Positions 1 through 6,672 of a stretch of DNA of 13,972 bases are shown here, in pieces. How positions within the stretch are numbered: position 1 is the stretch's first letter; every line of letters starts with the position of its first letter. The position numbers and the translations under genes were made by a program. Source of the stretch: Bacillota bacterium (GTDB lineage: Bacteria; Bacillota; Clostridia; Acetivibrionales; DSM-1351); the NCBI GenBank assembly GCA_023391425.1, contig JAEWAX010000090.1, positions 1-13,972 of the forward strand, read 5' to 3'. The notes beneath the pieces were generated by a model that was not told the DNA's origin, ran no database searches, and saw only the letters and a list, made by a program, of their open reading frames with translations.

Positions 1-1
1 T

Positions 2-568
2 ATATTAGGCGTAACTTCAATTATGATGGTATTTAATAATAAGAACCTAAGAAGGAGAAATCTTTGTTCTCCAATTAAAAATACCTCTATCAATTTTCAA
101 ATAATACTTGGTAATATTGTTTTTTCAATAGGAATTTGGGCTTTAATGATTCTTTGTGGGTTTGCGATAATTAGAGGCGACTTGCTTACAATAAGCGGAT
201 TATATTATTGTATTAATTCACTTGTATTTACAGTGGCAGTACTATGTATAAGTTTTTTAGCAGGCTTATTTATAAAAACTAGTAATGCACAGTCAGGTGT
301 TGCAAATGCTTTAGCAATAGGAATGTCATTTATTAGTGGAGCTTTTGTACCTCAATGGATTTTGAGTAAAAGCGTCATTGCTATAGCTAAGTTTACTCCA
401 GCTTATTGGTATATCAAAGCTAATTCAGATATTTCAAAGATGACGAATTTCAGTATGGAAAATTTAACACCAGTATTCCAATGCATGCTTATTGAATTAG
501 GCTTTGCAGTAGCAATCCTATCTGTAGGACTTGTATTGAGTAAGAGAAAACAGATGGGTGGGAACTAA
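2..568 (+). CDS. ABC-2 type transporter permease, C-terminal part (5' end outside window)
   Basis: This is the membrane subunit of an ABC exporter; the substrate cannot be told. The frame is open to the left edge, so the gene begins upstream and the first in-window ATG at 23 is probably internal. Counting from that ATG, a basic stretch (RRR near residue 10) is followed by hydrophobic segments at about 28-50, 55-86, 92-115 and 150-172. The run GAFVPQWIL followed by FTPAYWY is typical of the last periplasmic-side loop of ABC-2 permeases such as drug or antibiotic exporters. The protein ends in a short basic tail (SKRKQMGGN). The ATPase partner would be expected upstream, outside the window. No gene follows closely, so it looks like the last gene of its unit. 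The fold is fairly certain; the substrate is unknown. Confidence 0.8.
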   Translation: MLGVTSIMMVFNNKNLRRRNLCSPIKNTSINFQIILGNIVFSIGIWALMILCGFAIIRGDLLTISGLYYCINSLVFTVAVLCISFLAGLFIKTSNAQSGVANALAIGMSFISGAFVPQWILSKSVIAIAKFTPAYWYIKANSDISKMTNFSMENLTPVFQCMLIELGFAVAILSVGLVLSKRKQMGGN

Positions 569-662
569 TTTAGAACTTTAGTAATAAGAAAAAAGAAAAT
601 CAGTGTAATAAGAACCCGATGCCTACCACCGCTAATATCCCATTCCCATAAATGTGGGATAA

Positions 663-839
663 ATGGCGCTACAGCCCTGGAACCCATGCATGGCTGTTAC
701 TGCAAGTGATTTTTTAGGAGGAGCATTAGAGTACACCCATACAACAAAGGATAACATGGATATTGTCAATCTTGAGTTGATTGAACAAACGGCAGAGTAT
801 GTCGCTAGTTTAATTGATGTGTACTCCAAAAGAAGGTAA
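663..839 (+). pseudogene. Remnant of an M28-family peptidase C-terminus
   Basis: A short open frame of 58 codons reads, from codon 10, MAVTASDFLGGALEYTHTT and then a helix-like tail ending in YSKRR. The pattern 'AxTASDF..GALEYTHTxxDNxDIV' followed by a final helix resembles the end of M28-type zinc aminopeptidases, where the His of the YTHT segment is normally a metal ligand. Nothing upstream continues the protein: the frame is closed by a stop at 660-662. The bases at about 678-690 look as if one nucleotide had been lost from a GIPCMAVT-like coding stretch. There is no good ribosome binding site. I read it as a degraded 3' end of a gene. It could instead be a very small intact protein, but the similarity to the end of a larger family argues against that. 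The family assignment is from memory of motifs only. Confidence 0.45.
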
Positions 840-898
840 AAACACAGTAATTATCATTAAGCAAATTTAATACTTAAGAGATATCTGGCGTCAAAGGT

Positions 899-938
899 AA
901 AAGGCTTTAGAAATTTTGTATTTCTAAAGCCTTTTTTA
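899..938 (+). terminator. Strong intrinsic terminator
   Basis: A 13-bp perfect stem pairs 902-914 with 920-932 (core AGGCTTTAGAAAT), extendable by A/T pairs, with a 5-nt loop and a run of six T. It sits after the M28 remnant and before the coaX promoter, so it insulates coaX from upstream transcription. Confidence 0.9.
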
Positions 939-946
939 TACTTAAT

Positions 947-976
947 TTGGAAGAAATAAGATGGATGTAGTATAAT
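947..976 (+). promoter_or_regulatory. Predicted sigma-A promoter for coaX
   Basis: TTGGAA (947-952) and a perfect TATAAT (971-976) are separated by 18 bp. The predicted start is near 983, about 100 nt before the coaX ATG. It lies just after a strong terminator, which fits a new transcription unit. Confidence 0.6.
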
Positions 977-1086
977 AACCATAGGAAATAGCTGTATCAT
1001 TAGCAAGCAACCAAAGTAAGTCCAATGAATACAAATTGGAAATAATCCGAATAAATAGCATGTAACAAGGAGATATAGATAAGAAT

Positions 1087-1866
1087 ATGATTCTAGCTAT
1101 AGACATAGGAAATACGAACGTAGTTATAGGCTGTATTAAAAATGAAAAAATAATTCTTGCAGGACGTATTGAGTCTGATTATACCAATTCTTCTGAAGAA
1201 TATGCTACAAACATTAAGGCAATTTTAGGTATGGGAAACATTGATATTAATGATATTGAGGGCAGCATTATTTCCTCTGTTGTTCCTCAGCTTACAAGTA
1301 CATTAAAAAAAGCTGTTGAGATGCTTATTAGTACCGCCCCTTTAATTGTAAATACGGAATTTAACACAGGTCTTAATATTCTGGTTCAAAATCAAAATCA
1401 GCTTGGAAGCGATCGTGTAGTGGATGCCGTATCAGCAATATATTATTATAGTAAACCAGTAATTATATTTGATATGGGCACAGCAACAACTGTATCAGTG
1501 GTTGATGAAAATTCTAATTTCCTTGGTGGTATGATTATGCTTGGGGTAAAAAGCTCGTTAGAAGCTCTTTCAAAGAAAGCGGCTCAATTGCCCAGAATCA
1601 ACCTTGAAGAGTGTGGATGCCTTATAGGAAAAAATACTATAGAGTGTATGCAAAGCGGAAGTATAAATGGCCATGCAGCGATGGTTGATGGAATTATCCA
1701 TAGATTAAAAAAACAGGTGGGCGAGCATGCAAAAGTTGTTGCTACAGGGGGGTTAGCACAAGTAATTATCCCTCATTGCGAAGAAGAAATCATTTACGAC
1801 GAACATCTTTTATTAAAGGGATTATATCTGCTTTATATTAAAAACTGTAAACTAAATTTGGAGTAA
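1087..1866 (+). CDS. coaX: Type III pantothenate kinase CoaX
   Basis: CoaX phosphorylates pantothenate to 4'-phosphopantothenate, the first committed step of CoA synthesis, in the cytosol. It belongs to the ASKHA fold; type III kinases need a monovalent cation and are not feedback-inhibited by CoA. Visible motifs are the N-terminal phosphate loop DIGNTN (6-11), GSDR (107-110) in the pantothenate and cation region, DMGTATT (129-135), GGMIMLG (148-154) and ATGGLA near 219-224. The length of 259 aa is normal. The usual GGxIxPG motif reads GGMIMLG here, with Leu in place of Pro. The ATG at 1087 is preceded by AAGGAGA (1067-1073) at a rather long spacing of 13 nt. The next genes are panG-panB-panC-panD, which make its substrate, but a separate promoter precedes panG. 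Identification is very secure. Confidence 0.96.
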   Translation: MILAIDIGNTNVVIGCIKNEKIILAGRIESDYTNSSEEYATNIKAILGMGNIDINDIEGSIISSVVPQLTSTLKKAVEMLISTAPLIVNTEFNTGLNILVQNQNQLGSDRVVDAVSAIYYYSKPVIIFDMGTATTVSVVDENSNFLGGMIMLGVKSSLEALSKKAAQLPRINLEECGCLIGKNTIECMQSGSINGHAAMVDGIIHRLKKQVGEHAKVVATGGLAQVIIPHCEEEIIYDEHLLLKGLYLLYIKNCKLNLE

Positions 1867-1926
1867 AAACATTTCCGCTAAATCCAAGAACTCTTTAATA
1901 CAAAAAATTTACATATATAAAAGGAC

Positions 1927-1955
1927 TTTACATTGGATAATTAAGGTGCTATATT
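1927..1955 (+). promoter_or_regulatory. Predicted sigma-A promoter of the pan operon
   Basis: TTTACA (1927-1932), a 17-bp spacer and TATATT (1950-1955) make a near-consensus promoter. The predicted start near 1962 leaves an untranslated leader of about 120 nt before panG. Confidence 0.65.
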
Positions 1956-2021
1956 AACTTAGATGGGTAGTATTCTTAAAGAAACTGCATCATGATTAAT
2001 TAAAATATTTTATTTTTTGTA

Positions 2022-2079
2022 GGCTCTTATCCTTATAGGAATGGGACCTGGAGTATCACACCTCTAAGATTAGGGGGTG
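2022..2079 (+). promoter_or_regulatory. Structured leader of panG with a buried ribosome binding site
   Basis: Two hairpins can be drawn. The first (2022-2048) has a TCCT/AGGA apical stem and a basal GG/CC stem with an unpaired A beside it. The second pairs CACCTCT (2059-2065) with GGGGGTG (2073-2079) over a 7-nt loop, with wobble pairs, and hides almost the whole Shine-Dalgarno sequence of panG. This suggests control of translation initiation. The RNA class known as the pan motif precedes panB-type operons in Firmicutes and is described as hairpins with bulged A residues; I cannot confirm that this is one. Confidence 0.35.
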
Positions 2080-2085
2080 GTATTT

Positions 2086-2937
2086 ATGGAAATTGGATTT
2101 ATAGGCGCAGGAAAAGTTGGGTTTTCTCTCGGTAAATATTTTTGTGAACATGGTTTAAATGTCACAGGTTATTATAGCAGGAACCCACAATCTGCATTGC
2201 AGGCAGCAGAATTTACAAGCACGATGTATTTTAGTGACATTGGAAGCATTGTAGAGGCAAGTGATACTCTTTTCCTTACTGTTCCAGATGGGACAATTAA
2301 GGAACTATGGGATTACATTGAGAAGTTGCCTATTAAAAATAAAATAATTTGCCACTGTAGTGGTTCTTTATCATCATCAGTCTTTTCAAATATTGATAAT
2401 CATAATGCATATGGTTATTCTATCCATCCACTTTTAGGAATCAGCGACAAGTTGAATTCTTACAAGGAACTTTCTAATGCATTTTTTACACTAGAAGGCT
2501 CACAAGGTCATTTGTATGAGATGCAAATGCTGTTGAAGCATTTAGGCAATTCTGTACAGATTATTTCGCCAGAAAACAAAGCAGTTTATCACAGCGCAGC
2601 AGTATTTTGCAGCAATTTTATCGTTGCTCTTGCACAGACGAGCATTGATTTACTCAAAGACTGTGGTTTCGACGAACAAAAGGCAAGTCTTGCACTATAT
2701 CCTTTAATGTTTGGCAATATGAAGAATATTGTTAATCAGGGAACTGTTAAAGCCTTGACTGGGCCGATTGAACGATGTGACATAGAGACAGTTGCACGCA
2801 ATATATCTTGTTTGGATGGAATGAATAAGCAGTTATATATTATGCTTTCCCAAAAGCTAATATCCATTGCAAAGAGGAAAAATCCAAATTACAACTATTC
2901 TGAGTTGAAAAAGATGATTGGAGAAGATAATGAATAA
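2086..2937 (+). CDS. panG: PanG-type ketopantoate reductase (Rossmann / DUF2520 protein)
   Basis: PanG reduces 2-dehydropantoate to pantoate with NADPH, the second step of pantothenate synthesis, and stands in for PanE. The protein opens with a Rossmann fold, GFIGAGKVG, whose GxGxxG glycines are at 7, 9 and 12. The segments HCSGSLSS, YSIHPLLGISD and YHSAAVFCSNFIVAL mark the DUF2520 family; the last lies in the helical C-terminal domain. It has 283 codons plus stop. I chose the ATG at 2086 because AGGGGGTG (2072-2079) lies 6 nt ahead; a GTG at 2077 would sit inside that site. Its end overlaps panB by 8 nt, so the two are translationally coupled. The function rests on the published assignment of PanG in Francisella and related clostridial homologues, and on the panB-panC-panD neighbours; no panE is in the window. 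Confidence 0.85.
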   Translation: MEIGFIGAGKVGFSLGKYFCEHGLNVTGYYSRNPQSALQAAEFTSTMYFSDIGSIVEASDTLFLTVPDGTIKELWDYIEKLPIKNKIICHCSGSLSSSVFSNIDNHNAYGYSIHPLLGISDKLNSYKELSNAFFTLEGSQGHLYEMQMLLKHLGNSVQIISPENKAVYHSAAVFCSNFIVALAQTSIDLLKDCGFDEQKASLALYPLMFGNMKNIVNQGTVKALTGPIERCDIETVARNISCLDGMNKQLYIMLSQKLISIAKRKNPNYNYSELKKMIGEDNE

Positions 2938-3772
2938 TACAGTACTTACATTTAAAAATGCAAAACAAAATAATAAAAGAATAGCGATGCTTACGGCATA
3001 TGATTATTCCACAGCAAAGCTGATGGATGAAGCAGGAATTAATGCCATATTAGTTGGTGATTCCTTGGGTATGGTTGTTTTAGGATATGAGGATACTTTG
3101 CAGGTTACGATGGAGGATATGCTTCATCATACCAGAGCTGTGGCGAGGGGTGCAAAGAATACATTGATTGTCAGCGATATGCCTTTTATGTCCTATCAAA
3201 CTTCAGTTTATGATGCGGTATGCAATGCAGGACGTCTAATTAAAGAAGGGCACGCCAATGCAGTCAAGCTTGAAGGGGGAAGTGTAGTGTGTCCTCAGAT
3301 TCGAGCAATCGTGGATGCTTCGATACCTGTTATGGCTCATATTGGATTAACACCACAATCAGTGAACGTGTTTGGTGGCTTTAAGGTACAGGGAAAGGAT
3401 CAAGAAGCTGCTCGCCAATTGATAGATTCAGCTAAAGCGGTGGAACAGGCAGGTGCTTTCGCTGTAGTTCTTGAATGTATACCAGCAAAACTTGCACACA
3501 TTATTTCTCAAAGCATTTCTATTCCTACTATTGGCATAGGTGCGGGAAATGGCTGCGATGGTCAGGTATTGGTATATCAAGATATGTTGGGCTTATTTTC
3601 GAATATTACACCAAAGTTTGTAAAATGTTATGCAGATATAGGTTCACAAATGAAAACTGCCTTTATCCAGTATATTAATGAAGTGCAAAGTGGTGAATTC
3701 CCAGCGCCAGAGCATGGTTTTGGCATTGAGGATACCCTTATTGAAAAGCTTATTAGTAACAAGATGGAGTAA
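2930..3772 (+). CDS. panB: 3-methyl-2-oxobutanoate hydroxymethyltransferase PanB
   Basis: PanB transfers a hydroxymethyl group from 5,10-methylene-tetrahydrofolate to 2-ketoisovalerate, giving ketopantoate. It is a cytosolic TIM-barrel enzyme of about 265-280 residues; this one has 280. The Mg-binding and catalytic residues known from E. coli are visible: D44 in VGDSLGM, D83 in VSDMPF, and K113 and E115 in VKLEGG. Further signatures are AHIGLTPQSVNVFGGFKVQG, LECIP and IPTIGIGAG. The ATG at 2930 is preferred over an upstream in-frame TTG (2918), because GGAG (2920-2923) lies 6 nt before it and the N-terminus then matches the family. The start lies inside the 3' end of panG. Identification is secure. 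Confidence 0.97.
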   Translation: MNNTVLTFKNAKQNNKRIAMLTAYDYSTAKLMDEAGINAILVGDSLGMVVLGYEDTLQVTMEDMLHHTRAVARGAKNTLIVSDMPFMSYQTSVYDAVCNAGRLIKEGHANAVKLEGGSVVCPQIRAIVDASIPVMAHIGLTPQSVNVFGGFKVQGKDQEAARQLIDSAKAVEQAGAFAVVLECIPAKLAHIISQSISIPTIGIGAGNGCDGQVLVYQDMLGLFSNITPKFVKCYADIGSQMKTAFIQYINEVQSGEFPAPEHGFGIEDTLIEKLISNKME

Positions 3773-3801
3773 GTTCAAATTATTAAATATAAGCAAGTTG
3801 T

Positions 3802-3837
3802 AAATTCCAGAAGGAGTTTTTACTCCCTCTGAAATTT
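3802..3837 (+). other. Imperfect hairpin in the panB-panC spacer
   Basis: AAATTCCAGAAGGAGT and ACTCCCTCTGAAATTT flank a TTT loop and pair along most of their length with small internal loops. There is no following T tract, so it does not look like a terminator. It may protect or process the mRNA between panB and panC. The role is inferred only. Confidence 0.4.
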
Positions 3838-3874
3838 AGAAAACTAAAAAGATTATTAGACGAGGAGAATCTCA

Positions 3875-4720
3875 ATGAAAATTGTATATAAAATAAACGA
3901 AGTCCGCAAAACAGTAAAGTCGTGGAAAAAGGAAGGATTAAGTATTGGCTTTGTGCCGACTATGGGTTATCTGCATGAGGGGCATCAGAGCTTAATAAAG
4001 CGTGCAGTCGGGGAAAATGACCGAGTTGTAGTAAGTATATTTGTAAATCCAATGCAGTTCGGGCCTACTGAGGATTTAGATAGTTATCCACGCGACTTAG
4101 ATCATGATGCTGTTCTATGTGAAGCAACGGGTGCTGATCTTATTTTCCACCCGGAGGCGGACGAAATATACTTGCCTGATTTTTGCAGCTTTGTTGATAT
4201 GGATGTCCTTACAAAGGGTTTGTGTGGCAGAAGTCGTCCGATACATTTCCGCGGCGTATGTACTGTAGTCAATAAACTGTTTAATATTGTTAGTGCTGAC
4301 CGCGCTTATTTTGGTCAGAAGGATGCTCAACAACTTGCTGTAATCAAACGCATGGTGCGTGACCTAAATATGGATATTGAAATTGTCGGCTGCCCGATAA
4401 TACGAGAAGAGGATGGCTTGGCGAAAAGCTCTCGAAATACCTATTTAAGTGCGCAAGAGCGTAAGGCAGCATTAATTTTAAATCGTTCTCTAACAATTGG
4501 GCAGCAATTAGTCAAAAAAGGGGAAAGAAATGCGCAGACTGTTATTAGTGCTATAACTGACAATATAAATACTGAACCTTTAGCAAAAATTGATTATGTA
4601 GAGGTAGTTGATGCTCTTTCTATGAAAAAGGTTGATACTATTGAAGGCTCCGTATTAGTTGCAATTGCCGTATATATAGGTAAGACGCGTTTAATTGACA
4701 ATTTTATTTACACTTTATGA
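3875..4720 (+). CDS. panC: Pantothenate synthetase PanC
   Basis: PanC joins pantoate and beta-alanine with ATP, through pantoyl-adenylate, to make pantothenate. It is a cytosolic nucleotidyltransferase of the HIGH superfamily. The N-terminal half shows PTMGYLHEGH (28-37), which contains the two His of the HIGH-type motif, then FVNPMQFGPTEDLDSYPRD. The middle has AYFGQKDAQQ and the ATP-loop equivalent of KMSKS, reading AKSSRNTYLS. At 281 aa it is full length. The ATG at 3875 follows GAGGAG (3862-3867) at a 7-nt spacing. It lies 102 bp after panB and 83 bp before panD, and the downstream spacer is almost wholly a hairpin repeat. Codon use seems slightly richer in GCG and CGC than in its neighbours, but this was not measured. 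Identification is secure. Confidence 0.97.
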   Translation: MKIVYKINEVRKTVKSWKKEGLSIGFVPTMGYLHEGHQSLIKRAVGENDRVVVSIFVNPMQFGPTEDLDSYPRDLDHDAVLCEATGADLIFHPEADEIYLPDFCSFVDMDVLTKGLCGRSRPIHFRGVCTVVNKLFNIVSADRAYFGQKDAQQLAVIKRMVRDLNMDIEIVGCPIIREEDGLAKSSRNTYLSAQERKAALILNRSLTIGQQLVKKGERNAQTVISAITDNINTEPLAKIDYVEVVDALSMKKVDTIEGSVLVAIAVYIGKTRLIDNFIYTL

Positions 4721-4784
4721 AAGTATAAGTGCAACTAAGGCTTCCACCTACGCCGCAGGCTTGGTGCAAGCCAAGTTTTCTTTA
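4721..4784 (+). repeat. 64-nt hairpin repeat, copy 1 (panC-panD spacer)
   Basis: It begins directly after the panC stop. The first 19 nt (AAGTATAAGTGCAACTAAG) and the last 12 (AAGTTTTCTTTA) are identical to copy 2 at 12135-12199. Between them GGCTT-C-CACC pairs with GGTG-C-AAGCC around a 14-nt loop. The outer AACT/AGTT pairs and the TTTTCTTT tail make it resemble an intrinsic terminator. If it terminates at all it must be leaky, because panD belongs to the pathway and no clear promoter follows. The stem differs from copy 2 by compensating changes. Confidence 0.75.
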
Positions 4785-4803
4785 TGAATTATAGGGGGGA
4801 ATT

Positions 4804-5190
4804 ATGAATATTACTATGCTAAAAGGCAAAATACACAGAGCTACAGTCGTGCAGGCTGAACTTTCCTATGTTGGAAGTATTACTGTGGATGAAGACTTAT
4901 TGGATGCTGCAGGTATTTTAGAATATGAAAAGGTACACATTGTTGATATAGATAATGGAAACCGTTTTGAAACTTACACTATAGCAGGGGAACGCGGTTC
5001 GGGCATGATATGTTTAAATGGTGCTGCTGCCCGTTGTGTTCATGTTGGAGATAAGATAATTATTATGGCATATGGTATTATGGATACTAATGAGGCAAAG
5101 AGTCATAAGCCATCTGTTGTATTCGTAGATGAACGTAATAAAATCAACAAAGTTACACAATACGAAAAGCATGGATGTTTAGCTATGTGA
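4804..5190 (+). CDS. panD: Aspartate 1-decarboxylase PanD (self-cleaving proenzyme)
   Basis: PanD makes beta-alanine from L-aspartate, supplying PanC. It is translated as an inactive pi-protein that cuts itself between Gly24 and Ser25; Ser25 becomes the pyruvoyl cofactor. The cleavage motif YVGSITVD is visible, with G24-S25 at the canonical position. Other family marks are the start MLKGKIHRATVVQA, YEKVHIVDIDNGNRFETY, and GERGSGMICLNGAAARCVHVGDKIIIMAY. The length of 128 aa is typical (about 120-130). The ATG at 4804 follows AGGGGGGA (4793-4800) at a 3-nt spacing, close but strong. It is the last gene of the pan operon and is followed by a strong terminator. Identification is secure. Confidence 0.98.
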   Translation: MNITMLKGKIHRATVVQAELSYVGSITVDEDLLDAAGILEYEKVHIVDIDNGNRFETYTIAGERGSGMICLNGAAARCVHVGDKIIIMAYGIMDTNEAKSHKPSVVFVDERNKINKVTQYEKHGCLAM

Positions 5191-5236
5191 TTGGTTTTAA
5201 CCTAAGTCCTATTGTTATGCGAATTAGTTGTATATA

Positions 5237-5272
5237 AAAAGAGGTCATACATTCTTAGTATGGTCTCTTTTG
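5237..5272 (+). terminator. Intrinsic terminator after panD
   Basis: A 14-bp stem pairs 5237-5250 (AAAAGAGGTCATAC) with 5258-5271, including two G-U pairs, around a 7-nt loop. The 3' arm itself ends in TTTT. It closes the pan operon. Confidence 0.8.
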
Positions 5273-5438
5273 AAATTGGAGCAATATTGAATTTATAAGA
5301 AATAACGTAACCGCTTGAGCATTACGAAATATCATATTTATGACAGTTTTGTTGTCTTTGTACACGGGAATGCTTTATATACGAGTGGAGTAAAAATGAG
5401 CTAAATCCACTAAAAATAAACTGACATACTGTCTGCCA
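5273..5438. other. Spacer without a recognisable gene
   Basis: Between the panD terminator and the tadA promoter I see no coding frame with a ribosome binding site and no tRNA. A 6-bp inverted repeat (AGTGGA and TCCACT, near 5383-5411) is the only local structure and is not convincing. Confidence 0.5.
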
Positions 5439-5467
5439 TTGAGTTTCCTCCAAAAATATAATACTAT
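5439..5467 (+). promoter_or_regulatory. Possible promoter for tadA
   Basis: TTGAGT (5439-5444), 17 bp, then TACTAT (5462-5467). A perfect TATAAT also lies at 5457-5462 but lacks a -35 box at proper spacing. The predicted start is about 45 nt before the tadA ATG. Confidence 0.4.
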
Positions 5468-5520
5468 TAATGAAAAGACAAATTTAGTAAGAATAGATTT
5501 TAATATTGAGGATAACCCAA

Positions 5521-5979
5521 ATGTATACCAAAAACGAGCAGTTTATGCTAAAGGCCTTAGCACAGGCAAAGCATGCATATAACAAGGGTGAAGCAGCTGT
5601 CGGAGCAATTATCGTTAAGGACGGTAAAATCCTTGCAAGGGGCCATAATCTAAAAGAGGCAAAGAATGATGTAACCTCTCATGCTGAGATAGAGGCAATA
5701 AGAAAAGCAGCCAGGAAGCTAGGAACCTGGAGGCTTGATGGGTGCGATATGTATGTGACTCTAGAGCCTTGCCCAATGTGTGCAGGTGCAATAATTCAAT
5801 CCAGAATAAGGACACTATATATTGGTGCAATGGATAAGAGAGCCGGGGCAGCAGGCTCAGTAGTAGATTTATTTAGAGTGCAGCAATTTAATCATAGAGT
5901 CGATGTTGTTGAAGGTGTGTCATATGAACAATGTGCTGAAATCTTAAAGAGATTTTTTGAGGGGCTGAGACAGAAGTAA
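5521..5979 (+). CDS. tadA: tRNA adenosine(34) deaminase TadA
   Basis: TadA converts adenosine to inosine at wobble position 34 of tRNA-Arg(ACG), so one tRNA can read several arginine codons. It is a zinc enzyme of the cytidine deaminase fold, acting as a dimer. The zinc site is plain: HAE (54-56, with Glu56 as proton shuttle) and PCPMC (83-87, with C84 and C87). GEAAVGAIIV and RGHNL are also typical. It has 152 aa, the usual length. I start at the ATG (5521), with GAGG (5508-5511) 9 nt ahead, rather than at the in-frame TTG (5506), which overlaps that site. The C-terminus (EILKRFFEGLRQK) matches the family. A free cytosine or guanine deaminase is possible in this superfamily, but the motif spacing favours TadA. 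Confidence 0.93.
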   Translation: MYTKNEQFMLKALAQAKHAYNKGEAAVGAIIVKDGKILARGHNLKEAKNDVTSHAEIEAIRKAARKLGTWRLDGCDMYVTLEPCPMCAGAIIQSRIRTLYIGAMDKRAGAAGSVVDLFRVQQFNHRVDVVEGVSYEQCAEILKRFFEGLRQK

Positions 5980-6073
5980 AACCGACACGAAGCTGGTTTT
6001 AGCATATGCTGAATAACGAGGATGGCACTATGCTAGAACAAAAATGCCAAGAGTGAGCTGCTACAGAGTAGCA
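5978..6073 (+). other. Structured region downstream of tadA, possible weak terminator and pseudoknot
   Basis: AAAACC (5978-5983) pairs with GGTTTT (5995-6000). TAGCAT (6000-6005) can pair with ATGCTA (6030-6035) while TGGCA (6023-6027) pairs with TGCCA (6045-6049), an H-type pseudoknot order. TGCTAC/GTAGCA (6059-6073) then forms a 6-bp hairpin followed by AAATTTT. One of the hairpins may end tadA transcription. Short stems of this size arise by chance, so confidence is low. Confidence 0.25.
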
Positions 6074-6251
6074 AATTTTACGCTAAGTGAGAATATGGTC
6101 TTGTATATATGCGTGGTACACGTAATAATTAATAGTTATTGAATTTTAAAATTTGATTTATTATTTTGTTTATGGTTTGTTTCACCTTATCTTGGGGTAA
6201 CATAAATGTATAGATTCGTAAAATTAATTATTCTTAAGGGACGGTACAACT

Positions 6252-6608
6252 ATGATAAATAAGAAATTGATACAGAAGGACCAGGCTATGTATGCGATTG
6301 CCAATGGCGAGTTTGAAAACACTTTAGTAGCCTCGAAAAGCAGAGTAATTATTATATTAACTCAAGATTGGTGCTCTCAATGGGTGGATATGAAAGGCTG
6401 GGTATATGGGGTAGAAGCTGATGAGGATATTGACATATATGAGCTTGAATATAACAAGGTGGATTATTTCAATGAATTTATGAACTTTAAGGAAAGCCAG
6501 TGGGGAAACTACAATGTACCTTACTTGAGATTCTATAAAGACGGGATTTTGGTTAATGAGACAAACTATATTAGAGAGAATGAGTTTGTTGAAATTATTA
6601 GGAGTTAA
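6252..6608 (+). CDS. Small thioredoxin-fold protein with a single active-site cysteine
   Basis: Family role: thioredoxin-like proteins handle thiol-disulfide exchange, but the function of this one is unknown. At 118 aa it has the size of thioredoxin. A strand RVIIILTQD leads into WCSQW (40-44), where the normal WCxxC has Trp in place of the second Cys. Later NVPYLRFYKDGILV (88-101) contains the conserved cis-Pro position (P90) followed by the usual YKDG turn. There is no signal peptide, so it should be cytosolic. With one Cys it could form mixed disulfides or act as a monothiol or bacillithiol-type exchanger, or it could have lost redox activity. The ATG at 6252 follows AAGGGA (6236-6241) at a 10-nt spacing. 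It stands alone between tadA and an inverted-repeat element, with no operon context. Confidence 0.65.
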   Translation: MINKKLIQKDQAMYAIANGEFENTLVASKSRVIIILTQDWCSQWVDMKGWVYGVEADEDIDIYELEYNKVDYFNEFMNFKESQWGNYNVPYLRFYKDGILVNETNYIRENEFVEIIRS

Positions 6609-6672
6609 GACAAATCATAAATATGAAAGTGCACTTTTTAGTTGTATAGAAGCGTCTGTTGCAAACTAATTA

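Noticed and set aside
632..829. 65-codon minus-strand open frame between the exporter and coaX
   Set aside because: The plus strand of the same stretch reads as the end of a peptidase, a better explanation.
2077..2085. GTG start for panG
   Set aside because: It sits inside the Shine-Dalgarno sequence; the ATG at 2086 gives the normal Rossmann N-terminus.
6614..6640. Palindrome AAAGTGCACTTT after the thioredoxin-like gene as a terminator
   Set aside because: With a usable loop only 4 bp of stem remain and the T run is short.
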